Source: Chimonanthus salicifolius
Taxonomy: Eukaryota > Streptophyta > Magnoliopsida > Laurales > Calycanthaceae
Length of the DNA: 64,000 bases
NCBI GenBank assembly: GCA_013350335.1
Contig: CM023532.1
Location: 91,019,383 to 91,083,382 of the forward strand
Direction of reading: 5' to 3'
The position numbers and the translations under genes were made by a program. The notes under the pieces were generated by a model. It saw only the letters and a program-made list of their open reading frames with translations, was not told where the DNA came from and searched no databases. Shown here piece by piece: positions 24,184 through 34,895 of the stretch; position 1 is the first letter of the stretch; each line of letters opens with the position of its first letter.

Positions 24184-24735
24184 TGTAACACTCCGGATTT
24201 TCAAGTTATTAATATATATGAAAATTACATATTTAATTTGTGAATTATTAGATATGGACCTTAGATGGGTAAAGTGTTGGGTCATTGCCCAATTAAGACC
24301 CAACGGATTGTGGAAATGGTTTCAATAAAATTAAATGGGGCTTAATTAAATTAGTAATGCATTATGTCTATAATTAATGATTATGCGCATGGAGAGAATT
24401 AGAGATAGATTGCCTTGGCTGTGTGTGTGGGATTTGCACATCCATGAGGATGCGCATAATCATTTTAAAAGGGTCTTTCCTTGGTTAAGAGTGAAACTAA
24501 AGGATTGCTAAAAAGAGAAGATGTCTAAAGATAAATAAAGATTGCCTTGGCCGTGTGTGTGGATTTTCATATCCATGTTGATGCGCCAAAAGGAGTCCCT
24601 TCCCTTCATTAAAAACGACACTAAGGCAATTGCTATTTCAGCAAGATATTGGCCGAGTGGAAGTGTTATAGAAGGGAGATGCATAAGGAAAAGGGGCGCA
24701 TGGCACCTTCTAAATTTAGGACTAAGAGGAAGTTT

Positions 24736-24743
24736 TATAAAAG
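24736..24743 (+). promoter_or_regulatory. TATA box of family A LTR
   Basis: TATAAAAG, 185 bp before the donor-like GTAAGT at 24921, exactly the spacing seen in the LTR at 13541. Confidence 0.65.
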
Positions 24744-24920
24744 AAAGAAAAGGGGCGCATGGCACACTGAAAAATTAACAGAGGGGTGCACGGCATAACA
24801 AGAGAAGGAGAGGGCAACTAACAAGTGTTAAAGATCAAGAAGAAGGAGGAAAAGGCTAAGGAAGGAACGGATCGGAAGAACAAGTCGGAGCAAAGGAAAA
24901 CCTGAGGAGTAGCGGAACCG

Positions 24921-24926
24921 GTAAGT
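24921..24926 (+). other. Splice-donor-like GTAAGT
   Basis: Follows AGCGGAACCG and precedes the H1 array. Same context as at 14282. Confidence 0.5.
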
Positions 24927-24957
24927 ATTTTTATAATCTTGTTTTAAAGAAAGGAAC

Positions 24958-26206
24958 CATAGGGTTCGGCCATGGTGTGTGGCCAAACCCCATGGAAGAA
25001 AATTGGGGGATGAATAAAGTAATCTTAAGGGAAGATGATGAACCATAGGGTTCGGGCATGTTGTATGGCCGAACCCATGGAAAGAGATTGGTTATATTTT
25101 AATGGATTTGAATGATGAAAACCATGGAATATTATGTATGTTTTAAAAGGGTTTAAATGGAAGGTTGTTGGTGAAATACCTTAGACCATGGGTTCGGCCA
25201 AGGGGTATGGCCGAACCCCATAAAGAATAATGGATTTATTACTCACATAGTTAGATCATGGAGATGATGGCAAAGTTGTAAATATAGCTTAAAGTGAAAG
25301 ATCATGGGTTTGGCCATGGTGTATGGCCGAACCCCATGAGGTCTCTTTTATGGACTTGAGTGGTGAAGGACCTTATATGGGTCTAATGATTTTTAAAGAG
25401 AAGATTATGAGCCATAGGGTTCGGCCATGGTGTATGGCCGAACCCCATGGAAGATGGTTATTAATTTAGAAAGAAATTAATAATGGACTTTTGGATCAAA
25501 AAGGAAGGAACCTTGATTTATGGATTCAAGAATGAGAATTTATATAATTGGAAAGTTAGACATCATAGGGTTCGGCCATGGTGTATGGCTGAACCCCATG
25601 AATCAATTTTTATTGGTCATGAATGGACCTAATATGATTAAAGGAATGGAGGGTTTTATTTATGGTTCTATGGTTGTGGATCATTGGTGGATCCATGTAT
25701 GTAATGTCTAAATTTATGGACCTATGTGTATGGACCTAAGATTATAAGTCATGTAAATGGTGAATGAATTATATATGGATCACTCGTGGACTTGGGGGTT
25801 TTATGTTGAGTTTTATGAATGATCAATTTTGGACCTAAACATGAGTGAATAAATGAAGGTGATTAACCATGGATGGAACAATGTCAAAAATGTAAATATG
25901 GTCAAAAATGAAAGACCATGGTTTCGGCCATGGTGTATGGCCGAACCCCATGGGAATGATTTATGGATTATTGGTGGACTTAGATGTTTATGGACCTATG
26001 TTTTGAACCTAAACGTAAGTCGTTGGAGATAATGGCAATATTGTAATATAGGCTAAAAAATCAAAGATCATAGGTTCGGCCATGGTGTATGGCCGAACCT
26101 CATGAGGAATATTTTGGTTATGAATTTGAACAATGGCAAAAATGTAAATAAGTGTGAAAATGATAAACCCTGGGTTCAGCCATGGTGTATGGCCGAAACC
26201 CATGGA
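24958..26206 (+). repeat. H1 hairpin array (9 copies)
   Basis: Copies near 24958, 25043, 25187, 25302, 25413, 25565, 25915, 26070 and 26170. This is the most complete uninterrupted plus-strand block. Spacing is about 85-350 bp. Confidence 0.9.
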
Positions 26207-26226
26207 GAATGATTTATGGTTTTAAT

Positions 26227-28714
26227 TGTAACACCCTGCCCTTTTTCACTCGCTTCTTCCAGTAAATTAGAGTCTATTTATTTTTATAACAGAGTAGAGT
26301 GATAGAGAGCGGGACGTCACGACGCGAGCTAAGTCCGAACTTCTAAAGTCTGACCCTTAACTGGCCAACCCTATGTGTGCATGGACTAAGTCCACGAAAA
26401 TGGTTCACACATAACAATATCAACATGCGGAATAAAAAATCATAACCTGCGGAATTATAATCATATCATGCGGAATCATAATAGAACCAAGTTCTATTCC
26501 ATTCAGATAGTAAAGTATGTCAAGTCTTTATTCACAATTTTATCCAGTAGAACATCCAACTATAGCAAATTCATCTAAGTTATTACATCCGAATTCTTGA
26601 TTCTCAAAATACAAGCCCATGAGTATCTTAAACAAAATATAAATTAAAAGCATCCAAGCTCCTATGTTTGGCCCGTTTCACGTTCCTCGTTCCCCTTGTT
26701 TCCTGTATCATCCACTAGGGTAGAAGTAGGGCGTTAGAACAATGCGCCCAGTAGGTATTCCAATTAGGGTTAACACATGGGTTAGTATCAAAAATCCAGA
26801 TATAATATATATCAAAACCAATTATAATAAATCATACCATACTTATAAAGCATCGCATCCAAAATAGTGTATGATAATAGAGATCCAATCATACCGATAA
26901 AAACCAGAAATATTGCGTGATAATAAAGAACATAATCATGCCAATTCAATGCCATGCCATACTATCATATGCAATGAGTCCCACCCATCACAAACTCATA
27001 GTGACTTCTTGATGGAAAGCTCCTCATTAAGGTATCCCCCACGATTGTATTATGGACGCCCCGACGGAGTGTGGATCTCCAGTTACATTTCATACACAAT
27101 ATCCTCTTGATGGAAAGCTCCTCATCAAGGTATCTCCCATGATTGTATTACGAACGCCCCGACGGAGTGTGGATCTTTGGTTACATTTCATACACAATAT
27201 CCTCTTGATGGAAATCACATCAAGGTACCCCACATAGGTTTTTCGAACGCCCTGACGGAGTGTGGACCCTCCGGTTACCTTTCATCCCTCCCATGCCATG
27301 CATGAGATGCAAACGCCAACATGCTATGTAGAAATACAAATCATAGCATTTAAAACTCACATTTAAACCACATGCTATTTTATCATATAAACATAGCACT
27401 TAAAATCACAATTTGAAACATAACCCTTGCAACATATATTCATCAAATAAAATAAGAAAACATTGTACATAATCCCATGGTTTCAAATAGGTGGAATCCT
27501 ACCAAAGACCGCTAACGTGTCCTTGTGTCTTTCGTCCGGTAGCTGCTCACGATCGTAAACACCTTGTGAGGTCCCATTACCTTATAATATAACAATCAAT
27601 CAAAACCAAGTCCCACTTGATTTTTAATATTCTAAGTCCATAAACAAATCCCCATGGGGTTCGGCCATACACCATGGCCGAACCCATGGTCTACCATTTT
27701 TTTCACTTATTTACCAAATTGCCATTATAGATATCCATAGACATTTTCCTCGCTTAGGTTCCAAAATAATTCTTACATACTTCTTTAATTCAAACACATA
27801 GTCCAATAAATAGTTCATGGGGTTCGGCCATACACCGTGGCCGAACCCTATGTCCAATATTTCCACATATTCACAATTTGCCATCCATGGCTTGCATAAC
27901 CAATAATCCGATAACATACATTTGTATCCTCCAATTCGTCCACCATTCATTTAAAATACTAAGTCCATACATGACCTATAAATTTGGTTCATGGGGTTCG
28001 GCCAAACATCATGGCCGAACCCTATGTCCATTAATTTCACCTATTAACAATTTTGCCATCATCTTCATTACCTTAGGTTTAGGTTCCAAAACATAGGTCC
28101 ATTCATAATAAATCCATAATCATAACAATTTCCGTGTGCACCTTTTCTTCCTCTCTTTTCTAGTTTCCAATTGATCCAATCTATACTTAGATAGTGCCAT
28201 GCGCCCCTCTTGCCTATCTTTTATCTACCTTCCAATCTAATAATGTCATAGACGGCCATACAATATTTATCATTCCTAAAATCTTTCCATGGTCCCTTTA
28301 TGCACATAATCATAGATTTGCATACCCCATATTCGGCCATGCATCCTTCCAAATTAATTTTAGATATCTTCTCAAGATATTCCAATACATCATGCACGTA
28401 ACAATTAATTTATATCTCTTGCATTACTAATTTAATTCAGCCTCATTTAATTAGGCTTGAACCCACTTGGTGGTCAACCAAGTTAACCATAACCCATTAG
28501 GTCCCAATTTAGCATTTTGACCCAATTAACAACCTTGACCTAGATTAAACACATCTTACCCATTTATTTTAAATTGAATGTTAAACAATAATTGTTGGGT
28601 CTTAATTGGGTAATGACCCAATACTTTACCCATATAAGATCCATATCTAAAATTTCACAAATTAAATGGGTAATTTCTGTAAATATTTATAACTCGAAAA
28701 TTCGGGGTGTTACA
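26227..28714 (-). repeat. 3' LTR of minus-strand element (2488 bp)
   Basis: Plus-strand ends TGTAACACCCTGCCC and GGGGTGTTACA. It inserted into the A LTR at TTAAT (26222-26226). It contains H5 near 26365-26405, H4 near 26745, three H2 units in a tandem segment (27050-27290), an RY box near 27298 and three H1 hairpins (27650-28030). The TATA position near 28160 reads CTAGAAAAG on the minus strand and is probably inactive. Confidence 0.92.
27020..27290 (-). repeat. 98-bp tandem duplication with H2 and H3 hairpins
   Basis: The unit containing CGCCCCGACGGAGTGTGG and CTTGATGGAAAGCTCCTCAT is present at about 27055 and 27153 (period 98 bp), with a third, partial unit near 27245. On the minus strand each unit holds CGGAG/CTCCG-type (H2) and CTTGATG/CATCAAG (H3) arms. 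Confidence 0.8.
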
Positions 28715-28720
28715 ATACAA

Positions 28721-28730
28721 CCCTCTTTTT
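28721..28730 (-). other. Polypurine tract
   Basis: Minus strand AAAAAGAGGG, 6 bp upstream of the 3' LTR start. The same tract is at 57169-57178 in copy 2. It primes plus-strand DNA synthesis and confirms the orientation. Confidence 0.8.
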
Positions 28731-28803
28731 AAAATTTTCGTCCCGAAAATCGAGTGAAGTGGGGTTTCAAATATTTACCTAAATAGCTCAGGATGAGCTG
28801 TCC

Positions 28804-29460
28804 TTATTTCCGCCTCGAGTTCCCATGTGGCTTCCTCAATGCCATGTCGATCCCATACCACTTTGACAAAATGGATCGCTCGGTTCCGTAATTACCTTTG
28901 TTCTGTGTTATCCTCTCAGACTGCCCATTAGTCTGTGGATGGAATGTTGTACTAGTCAACAAGTTTGTTCCCATGGCCACCTGCATGCTCTGCCATACTC
29001 TGTCGGTAAATCGACCATTTCTGTCGGACACAACAGTCCGAGGTATACCATGCAATCTGATGATATCCTTATTATACCACCGACCTAAAGTCTCAGATGA
29101 GTTTGTCATCTTGATGGGAATGAAATGTATAGACTTGGTCAGTCGGTCTACCACGACCCATATCGCATTGTTGCCCTTTGAAGACCTTGGCAACCTTATC
29201 ACAAAATCTATGGAGATGTGCTCCCATTTCCATTCCGGCACTGGTAAGGGTTTGAGTAACCCTGGTGGCTTTTGATGTTCCGTCTTAACCTGTAACTCTT
29301 TTCTGCAGCTCTTTGGTACATATACCCTTCCTCGGAATACAAGACCTTGTCCTGGTCGTAACTCCCATTCCGGTATGACTTCACTAGTAGACATTTTGGC
29401 CCACATCTTTTTCACTTCCGGGTCTACCCGCTGTTCCTGTTCAATCTTGTCAAGTACCAC
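28804..29460 (-). pseudogene. pol: Ty3/gypsy integrase relic with internal deletions
   Basis: A 218-codon open frame that is a deletion product. Residues 1-56 are the RNase H-integrase connection (RPGQGLVFRGRVYVPK). The His-Cys zinc-binding part is deleted (about 145 bp missing relative to copy 2). Residues 57-186 are the DDE core, with D85 (SIDFVIRLP), D146 (VSDRNGRF) and E182 (QSERI), giving the D-35-E spacing. A second deletion of about 600 bp near 28911 removes the GPY/F domain, and the frame then runs out of phase over the chromodomain region. The three catalytic acids remain, but the protein cannot be a working integrase. Confidence 0.88.
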
Positions 29461-30331
29461 TTAATTACATCAAAATTACTCATATTAACCTATGAGTTTC
29501 ATCCTCGTAAAATTTACTCTTTCTCATGTTATCTCTTTCTCTCGTGAACCCATTTACAATCCTTATGTAAATTAATATATACTCCGTTTCACTTTACCTG
29601 CTACAAAAAAAATATTTTCCACACGTACTTGTTCAATACGTTCATTTATCTACTCTTTGTGTGAGGTAACCTGCCAATACGAGCCTATGCTCAAGCCTTT
29701 TTCTAATTCCATTTTAACTAAGTTTCTAGCTTCACTCTCCTGGAACTCCATCGGTTAACTACAGAGTCAGGTGATCAGTCTCACTCGGCAGTCGCCCATA
29801 GCTTCCCATTTGAGTTTCACTAGACTCTTACCTTTCCCTTAAGTACATCTCCAAATGTAAGCATATTTTCATTTGCACATGAGTCACTATGTGACTAACC
29901 CTTTCTGTTCAAAACTTCTATAATACCGAGTATCTCTCTATACTAACTTTCCTGTGATACAAGTCGTAATACGACTAACACCTTTTTCTTATAACGTGGG
30001 ACGTAAATCGAAACATGTCCCAATCATTAGATCTATATGTCATCTATGAGACCAACAGGTCCATCATACTACCAACATGTATACCATGGTATCGATGCCT
30101 GACATTAATCCAAACCACCACGGAAATCACCATCTGCGGTTATACACATTCATCCCTGGTACCACTATATCAATGAGTATCATCTACCCCTGGTTAATAA
30201 CCATCCATGAATATAACCCCCTTCTAGGTATAATCCATTCATGGACATAATTAATCCAGGTACATCTTCCACCATGAGATATTCTATCCGTAGGAACAAC
30301 ACTCGAATAAGTCACTACCTGACCGTGGCAA
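29461..30331 (-). other. Non-coding internal region of copy 1
   Basis: No ORF of note. The tract is collinear with 58661-59515 in copy 2, so it belongs to the element rather than being a later insertion. The pol homology stops abruptly next to the Leu-Asp-Lys codons near 29455 in both copies. Confidence 0.75.
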
Positions 30332-31239
30332 TGTAATAGCCCAAAATTTTTAAATCAATAAAAATGTTGCTATTATTTATTTTAATGATGGAAATTGGGA
30401 AATTTGATGGAGTAGATGGTAAATGGATCAAAAATTGGACAAAGGCCCAAGTATGGCCCAATGGACCATGGATTGGATTTAAATTCATTTAAAGGGTCAA
30501 TGATGGTCAATTGGGCCAAGGATGGTCAAATTGGGCCCAATGCACATTCGGGACCCAATGGGTCAAAATGATTTAAGCTCTAAGGTAAATGGGTAGGAGG
30601 TGAATGTAATTGGGCCATGGGCCCAATGGTGATCCAAGTAGTTGAAAATGGATTAAATTAAATCACCTAAGTTAGTGATGAGTTGACCAAGGTGACATGG
30701 CCGATTGGGACCCACCTCCACCTCACCAAGTGAGGTCGCGTGGGGACCAAGGATTGGTGGGGCCGGCCACCATGGTTGACTTGATAAACCATGGGTGGAA
30801 TAATGGAATTAGTTTAAGTGGGAATTGATTAACCTAAGGTAATTAATTAATTAATTAAATGATTAAATTATTCAAAAGGTGGTCAAATGGTCAAATGGGA
30901 AGACCAAACCACCTTATCTTAGCACCAAAAACATTGGCTAGGGTGGTGGTTTGTTACAACCACCACCATAAAGCATGAAAAATATCTCATATGGGTTGGT
31001 GGAGGAATTAAATGGTGGAGTAAAGTTTAAGAAACCAAAAGGTGTTGGTTTTTATCTTATCTCTCAAATTCTATTCTTATCTCATTTTTTTCCTCTCTTG
31101 CTCTCCACCACCGTCCCACACCAAGGAAAGAAAGAAGAAGAAAAATTAAGGAGAAAAGAAGAAGAAGACTTAGAGAAGAGGAGTGCAAGCAAAAGCTACC
31201 TCTTCAAGACCAAAGCTTGAGGTAATTTTTCCATCCCAT

Positions 31240-31263
31240 CCTCTCTCTCTCTCTCTCTCTCTC
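31240..31263 (+). repeat. CT microsatellite in LTR leader
   Basis: About 11 uninterrupted CT units within the leader of the B LTR. Pyrimidine-rich stretches occupy the same place in other B LTRs. Confidence 0.9.
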
Positions 31264-32289
31264 AAGTACACCCCATGGTAGATGATTGATTTATTTATTA
31301 GGGTTCATAAGAATGGAAGCATGGAGAATGATTTAGGGTTTTAAGTTTCTAAATGATTAAATGTGGGTAATTTTAAAGGGTTTTTATGAGAAAAATCATG
31401 GGAAATATTGATGATTTCAATGGCCTCAAAAATGGTGGATTTAAAGTTGTAAAAATAGGCAAAAATGGTTGAGAATGGTGATAGTTTAAAATGGATTTTA
31501 AGTGTGGGAAATAATGTTCTAAAAATAAAACCATGGGGAGAATTTAGGGATGGAATGTTTTTAAATCCTATGGTGATGTAATGGTGGTTTTAAATGGGCT
31601 TAGAAGGATGGAAGATATGGAGTAATGCTTTAATAATTTGGAGGTTTAAAAATGGTCAAATGTTTGTAAATTTTAAAGGGAGCTTAATAAAGAAAACCAT
31701 GGTAGGTAATTAAGGATTTTTAATGGATTTTTTAGGGTTAGAATCATGAAGGGATGATTAATGATTTTAGTTTTTTTTTAATGATTGAATGTAATAATTT
31801 TAAAGGGATTGTAAATGAGGAAATGCATGGTGTTAGAATTTTAATGGATTTAGAGAATGGAGGCTATGAAAAGGGGTTAATGATTTATAAAGGTTTTAAA
31901 TGAATGGGTATTAGTGATTTTTAAAAGGGGTGGAAATAATGATAAAAACTATGGAGAGTGATTGGTGAATTTAGAAGTACTTAGGCCATAGTAAGGATGA
32001 AGGAATGTTAGCAACTTCAATGGATTTTAAATGTAGTTAATAATGATCAAAATTGATGGGCTAAGTATGGGACTATATGTGTGTTTAAATAAATAAAGAT
32101 TGGTAATGTTGATGAACTCCAAATGTTGAAAAGAAAAGGGAATTATGGCTAAGATTGATGGACCCTAAATGTATCAAATAATGATTAAGGAATGATGAAT
32201 TAAATGTATGGTTTAGATTCTCTCAATGGAGGGACTTGTGATGGAGTCAAATGATGTAAATGGACCCAAGAAAAATGGAGAAAGAGACA

Positions 32290-32886
32290 TCATGGGTTCG
32301 GCCATGGTGTATGGCCGAACCCATGACCCAATTGTAGATCATTTTTTGGTATAAGATTAATGTGTATGTATATGCTTAAATTAATGGAATTAGGTTAATT
32401 ACATGGTTGAGGTAAGTGCTCTTGTGATATGGTTGATGGATCAATTATGGACTCAAGATGTGGCTAAGAATGATGATTCAATTATAAGTCATTTTTATGG
32501 GCTAAGAAAGGGTTTATGTATGTGGTTAATTAATGTAGATTAAGTTAAGAAAAAGGGTTGTTTTAATGATATTATGGCATGATTAAATGGGTCACTAATG
32601 GACTTGAGTGTATGGATCAATTATGAATAAAGGTATACATGGTTAAGTGAATGATGAACCATGGAAAAAGAGGTAGTGGCAAAACCGTAAATAATGCCCA
32701 AATTCAAGAACTCCATGAGAAATGATCATGGACTTAAGTGCAATTATGGTAACCTTAAGTATGTGATTAATAAAGCCTAGGGTGGCTGATTTTTAAGACT
32801 TATGGGATTAAAAGGTTTAATAGATTAAATGGGACCCACAAACCTAGTTAGTGAGGTTCGGCCAAGGTGTATGGCCGAACCCCGCT
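32290..32886 (+). repeat. H1 hairpins in B LTR (2 copies)
   Basis: One CATGGG-type copy near 32290 and one GTGAGG-type copy near 32850, whose right arm ends CCCCGC. The rest of this longer LTR (31300-32280) has no H1 copies. Confidence 0.88.
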
Positions 32887-33304
32887 AAGGTGTGATTAAT
32901 GGACTTAAATGGTTAAAAACATGGACTAATTATTAATGTATAATAAGGTACTGGACATCGTAAACAGTGCGCGATCGGCGACGGGTCTATCGGACGGAAA
33001 CGAAAGAAAGGGCGTTAGTCGGTATTTGGTAGGATTCCTACCTTTTTTAAGCCATGGATTATGTGTTATGTATGGGTTTTTCCTTGATTTATTTTTGTAA
33101 GCATATAATTGTTTTAAGATAGATTTTAAGGCTATGATGTGTATATTGATGCTTTGCTTGATCTATTTGTTGATAATCAAATTATATGTTTTATTGATGG
33201 GACTTTAAATGCCATGGTTTGTGCTATCATATATATTACATGGCATATGGCATCTACATCTCATGCATGACATGGGAGGGATATGGCATGGGAAGGATGG
33301 AATG

Positions 33305-33432
33305 AAACCGGAGTCCATGCTCCGTCGGGGCGACCGAGAAGCAAGCATGGGGATATCTTGATGTGTTTCATCCATCAAGAGGGATATTATGAGCTATAAC
33401 CGGAGTCCATGCTCCGTCGGGGCGACCGAGAA
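33305..33432 (+). repeat. Two H2 hairpin units
   Basis: CCGGAGTCCATGCTCCG (stem CGGAG/CTCCG, loop TCCATG), followed by TCGGGGCGACCGA, occurs at about 33306 and 33399, separated by an H3 unit (CTTGATG...CATCAAG at 33357-33380). Confidence 0.85.
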
Positions 33433-33448
33433 GCAAACATGGGGACAC

Positions 33449-33812
33449 CTTGACGAGGTTTTGCCGTCAAGGGGGATGATTTGTGATTGTTTATATCTTG
33501 ACGAGGTTTTGCCGTCAAGGGGGATGATTTGTGATTGTTTACACCTTGATGAGGTTTTGCCGTCAAGGGGGATGATTTGTGATTGTTTATATCTTGACGA
33601 GGTTTTCCAGTCAAGGGAGATGATTTGTGATTGTTTATATCTTGACGAGGTTTTACAGTCAAGGGGGATGATTTGTGATTGTTTATATCTTGACGAGGTT
33701 TTGCCGTCAAAGGGGATGATTTGTGATTGTTTATATCTTGACGAGGTTTTGCCGTCAAGGGGGATGATTTGCGATTATTTATATCTTGACGAGGTTTTTC
33801 CATCAAGGGGGA
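33449..33812 (+). repeat. 48-bp tandem array of H3 hairpins (8 units)
   Basis: Units start at 33449, 33497, 33545, 33593, 33641, 33689, 33737 and 33785; the last is partial. Each holds CTTGACGAGG-TTTTGC-CGTCAAG, a 7-bp stem, then GGGGGATGATTTGTGATTG. Because 48 is a multiple of 3 and the unit lacks stops, long frames stay open on both strands; these are not genes. Other LTRs have only one to three H3 units. Confidence 0.93.
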
Positions 33813-34289
33813 TATAGCAGTATGATGGTATGGATGATGGGTGGGACTCATGACATAAGACACCCATGGCATAGCATTCATTTTATGGTTTTCATTATAT
33901 TATTATCTGTATGCTTGTTATCACTAATCCATGTGTTAGCCCTACTCGGAGTCCTACTGGACGCGTTGTCTAACGCCCTACTTCTACCCTAGCTGATGAT
34001 GCAGGAGAGGTGGAAATGAAGGACAAGACGGGAGCCAAGCTTAGGAGCTTGGGAAAGCGAGCGGCTTAGTTTACTTAGTTTATTTTGGAAAAATGTAATT
34101 TGAGCAGCTTAGCTTGTCGGAATGTAATAAATTAGATTACTTGCTATGTTTTGGGATTTTATTTTGGACATTATTATTTTGAGGTAATGTAGTGACTTAA
34201 ATGATGTGATCTTCCCTGCTATCTAAGAAATTGTAGGATAGTCTTCATTATAATTTCCGCACTTAGTTTAATATTCTGCAAGCTTACTT

Positions 34290-34335
34290 CTACGTGTGAA
34301 CCATTCTCCGTGGACTCCGTTCCACGCACACGTAG
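34290..34335 (+). repeat. H5 double hairpin
   Basis: Outer arms CTACGTGTG and CACACGTAG pair perfectly, with inner CGTGGA/TCCACG. Compared with 5317-5361, one G-C pair has become an A-T pair on both arms. Confidence 0.75.
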
Positions 34336-34470
34336 GGTTGACCAGTTAAGGGCCGGGCTTTAGAAGCTCGGACTTAACTCGCGTCGTGACGTCCGCGCCC
34401 TTTGTCACTCTTTACTTCAAAAAAAAAAAAAAAATAGACTCTAATTTCGGTGAAAAGGGGCGGCGTTACA

Positions 34471-34895
34471 GGCAATCATATCAAATCATCAATATACCCC
34501 GACCCCTGGCAAGACTTAGGGCCCATGACTTACTAAGAGGAAAACCCACGTCGAGCGTGATCAAGTCTACCCCACCCTGCATCCCTTCACCCCAAGGGTG
34601 ATTCAGTGGTCGGACCGCATCTAACGAAGCTAGCACCACCCCGACGGGGTAAAATAGTGCCTAAATCTGCGCATCCACGCACAACAAATGTGCGAAATAG
34701 CCGTGAGAGCGTCCTCCAGCGCGAAGCCTGCGAGGGACCCACTCCTCAACGGTAACCCTATGGGACCAAGTCTCCATATTTCATATCGAGGTTCCCACAG
34801 TTTCATAGCTACTCTAAGCCATACTTATAGAATCTACATACCTATCTCATCAATGTCACGTAAGGGACGTACCCATACCACGTCTTAGTAAAATA
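34471..34895 (-). other. Non-coding internal region of copy 1 between nested LTRs
   Basis: Collinear with about 59516-59940 of copy 2. No ORF. It contains the short inverted repeat TCACCCCAAGGGTGA near 34590-34604, also present in copy 2 at 59628-59642. Confidence 0.7.

Larger units (their letters stand above)
24184..26226 (+). mobile_element. Family A LTR, 5' two-thirds only
   Basis: Starts TGTAACACTCCGG directly after gag codons, and is cut at 26226 by a minus-strand element inserted after TTAAT. It has TATAAAAG at 24736, GTAAGT at 24921 and nine H1 hairpins. It is nearly identical to the LTR at 13541. It is therefore either the 3' LTR of that same element, with almost all of the internal region deleted, or a very close relative inserted into gag. 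The missing 3' third is not found intact. Confidence 0.85.
30332..34470 (+). mobile_element. Family B solo LTR (4139 bp), target duplication GGCAA
   Basis: Starts TGTAATAGCCC, ends GGGGCGGCGTTACA. Identical 5-mers GGCAA at 30327-30331 and 34471-34475. Copy 2 shows the empty site near 59510-59520 (ATGGCAACAATACC). It contains a (CT)n leader, two H1 hairpins, an RY box near 33261, two H2 units (33305-33432), the 48-bp H3 array (33449-33812), H4 near 33957, H5 at 34290-34335 and a poly(A) run. Confidence 0.96.

Noticed and set aside
28898..29275. Plus-strand ORF opposite integrase, also at 58000-58326
   Set aside because: Antisense shadow of the integrase coding frame.
33449..33812. CRISPR-like array
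   Set aside because: Units are contiguous with no unique spacers, and the context is a plant LTR.
33387..33881. Long open frames on both strands encoding 16-residue repeats
   Set aside because: The 48-bp tandem unit is a multiple of three without stops, so all copies stay open. No start context, homology or codon bias supports a protein.
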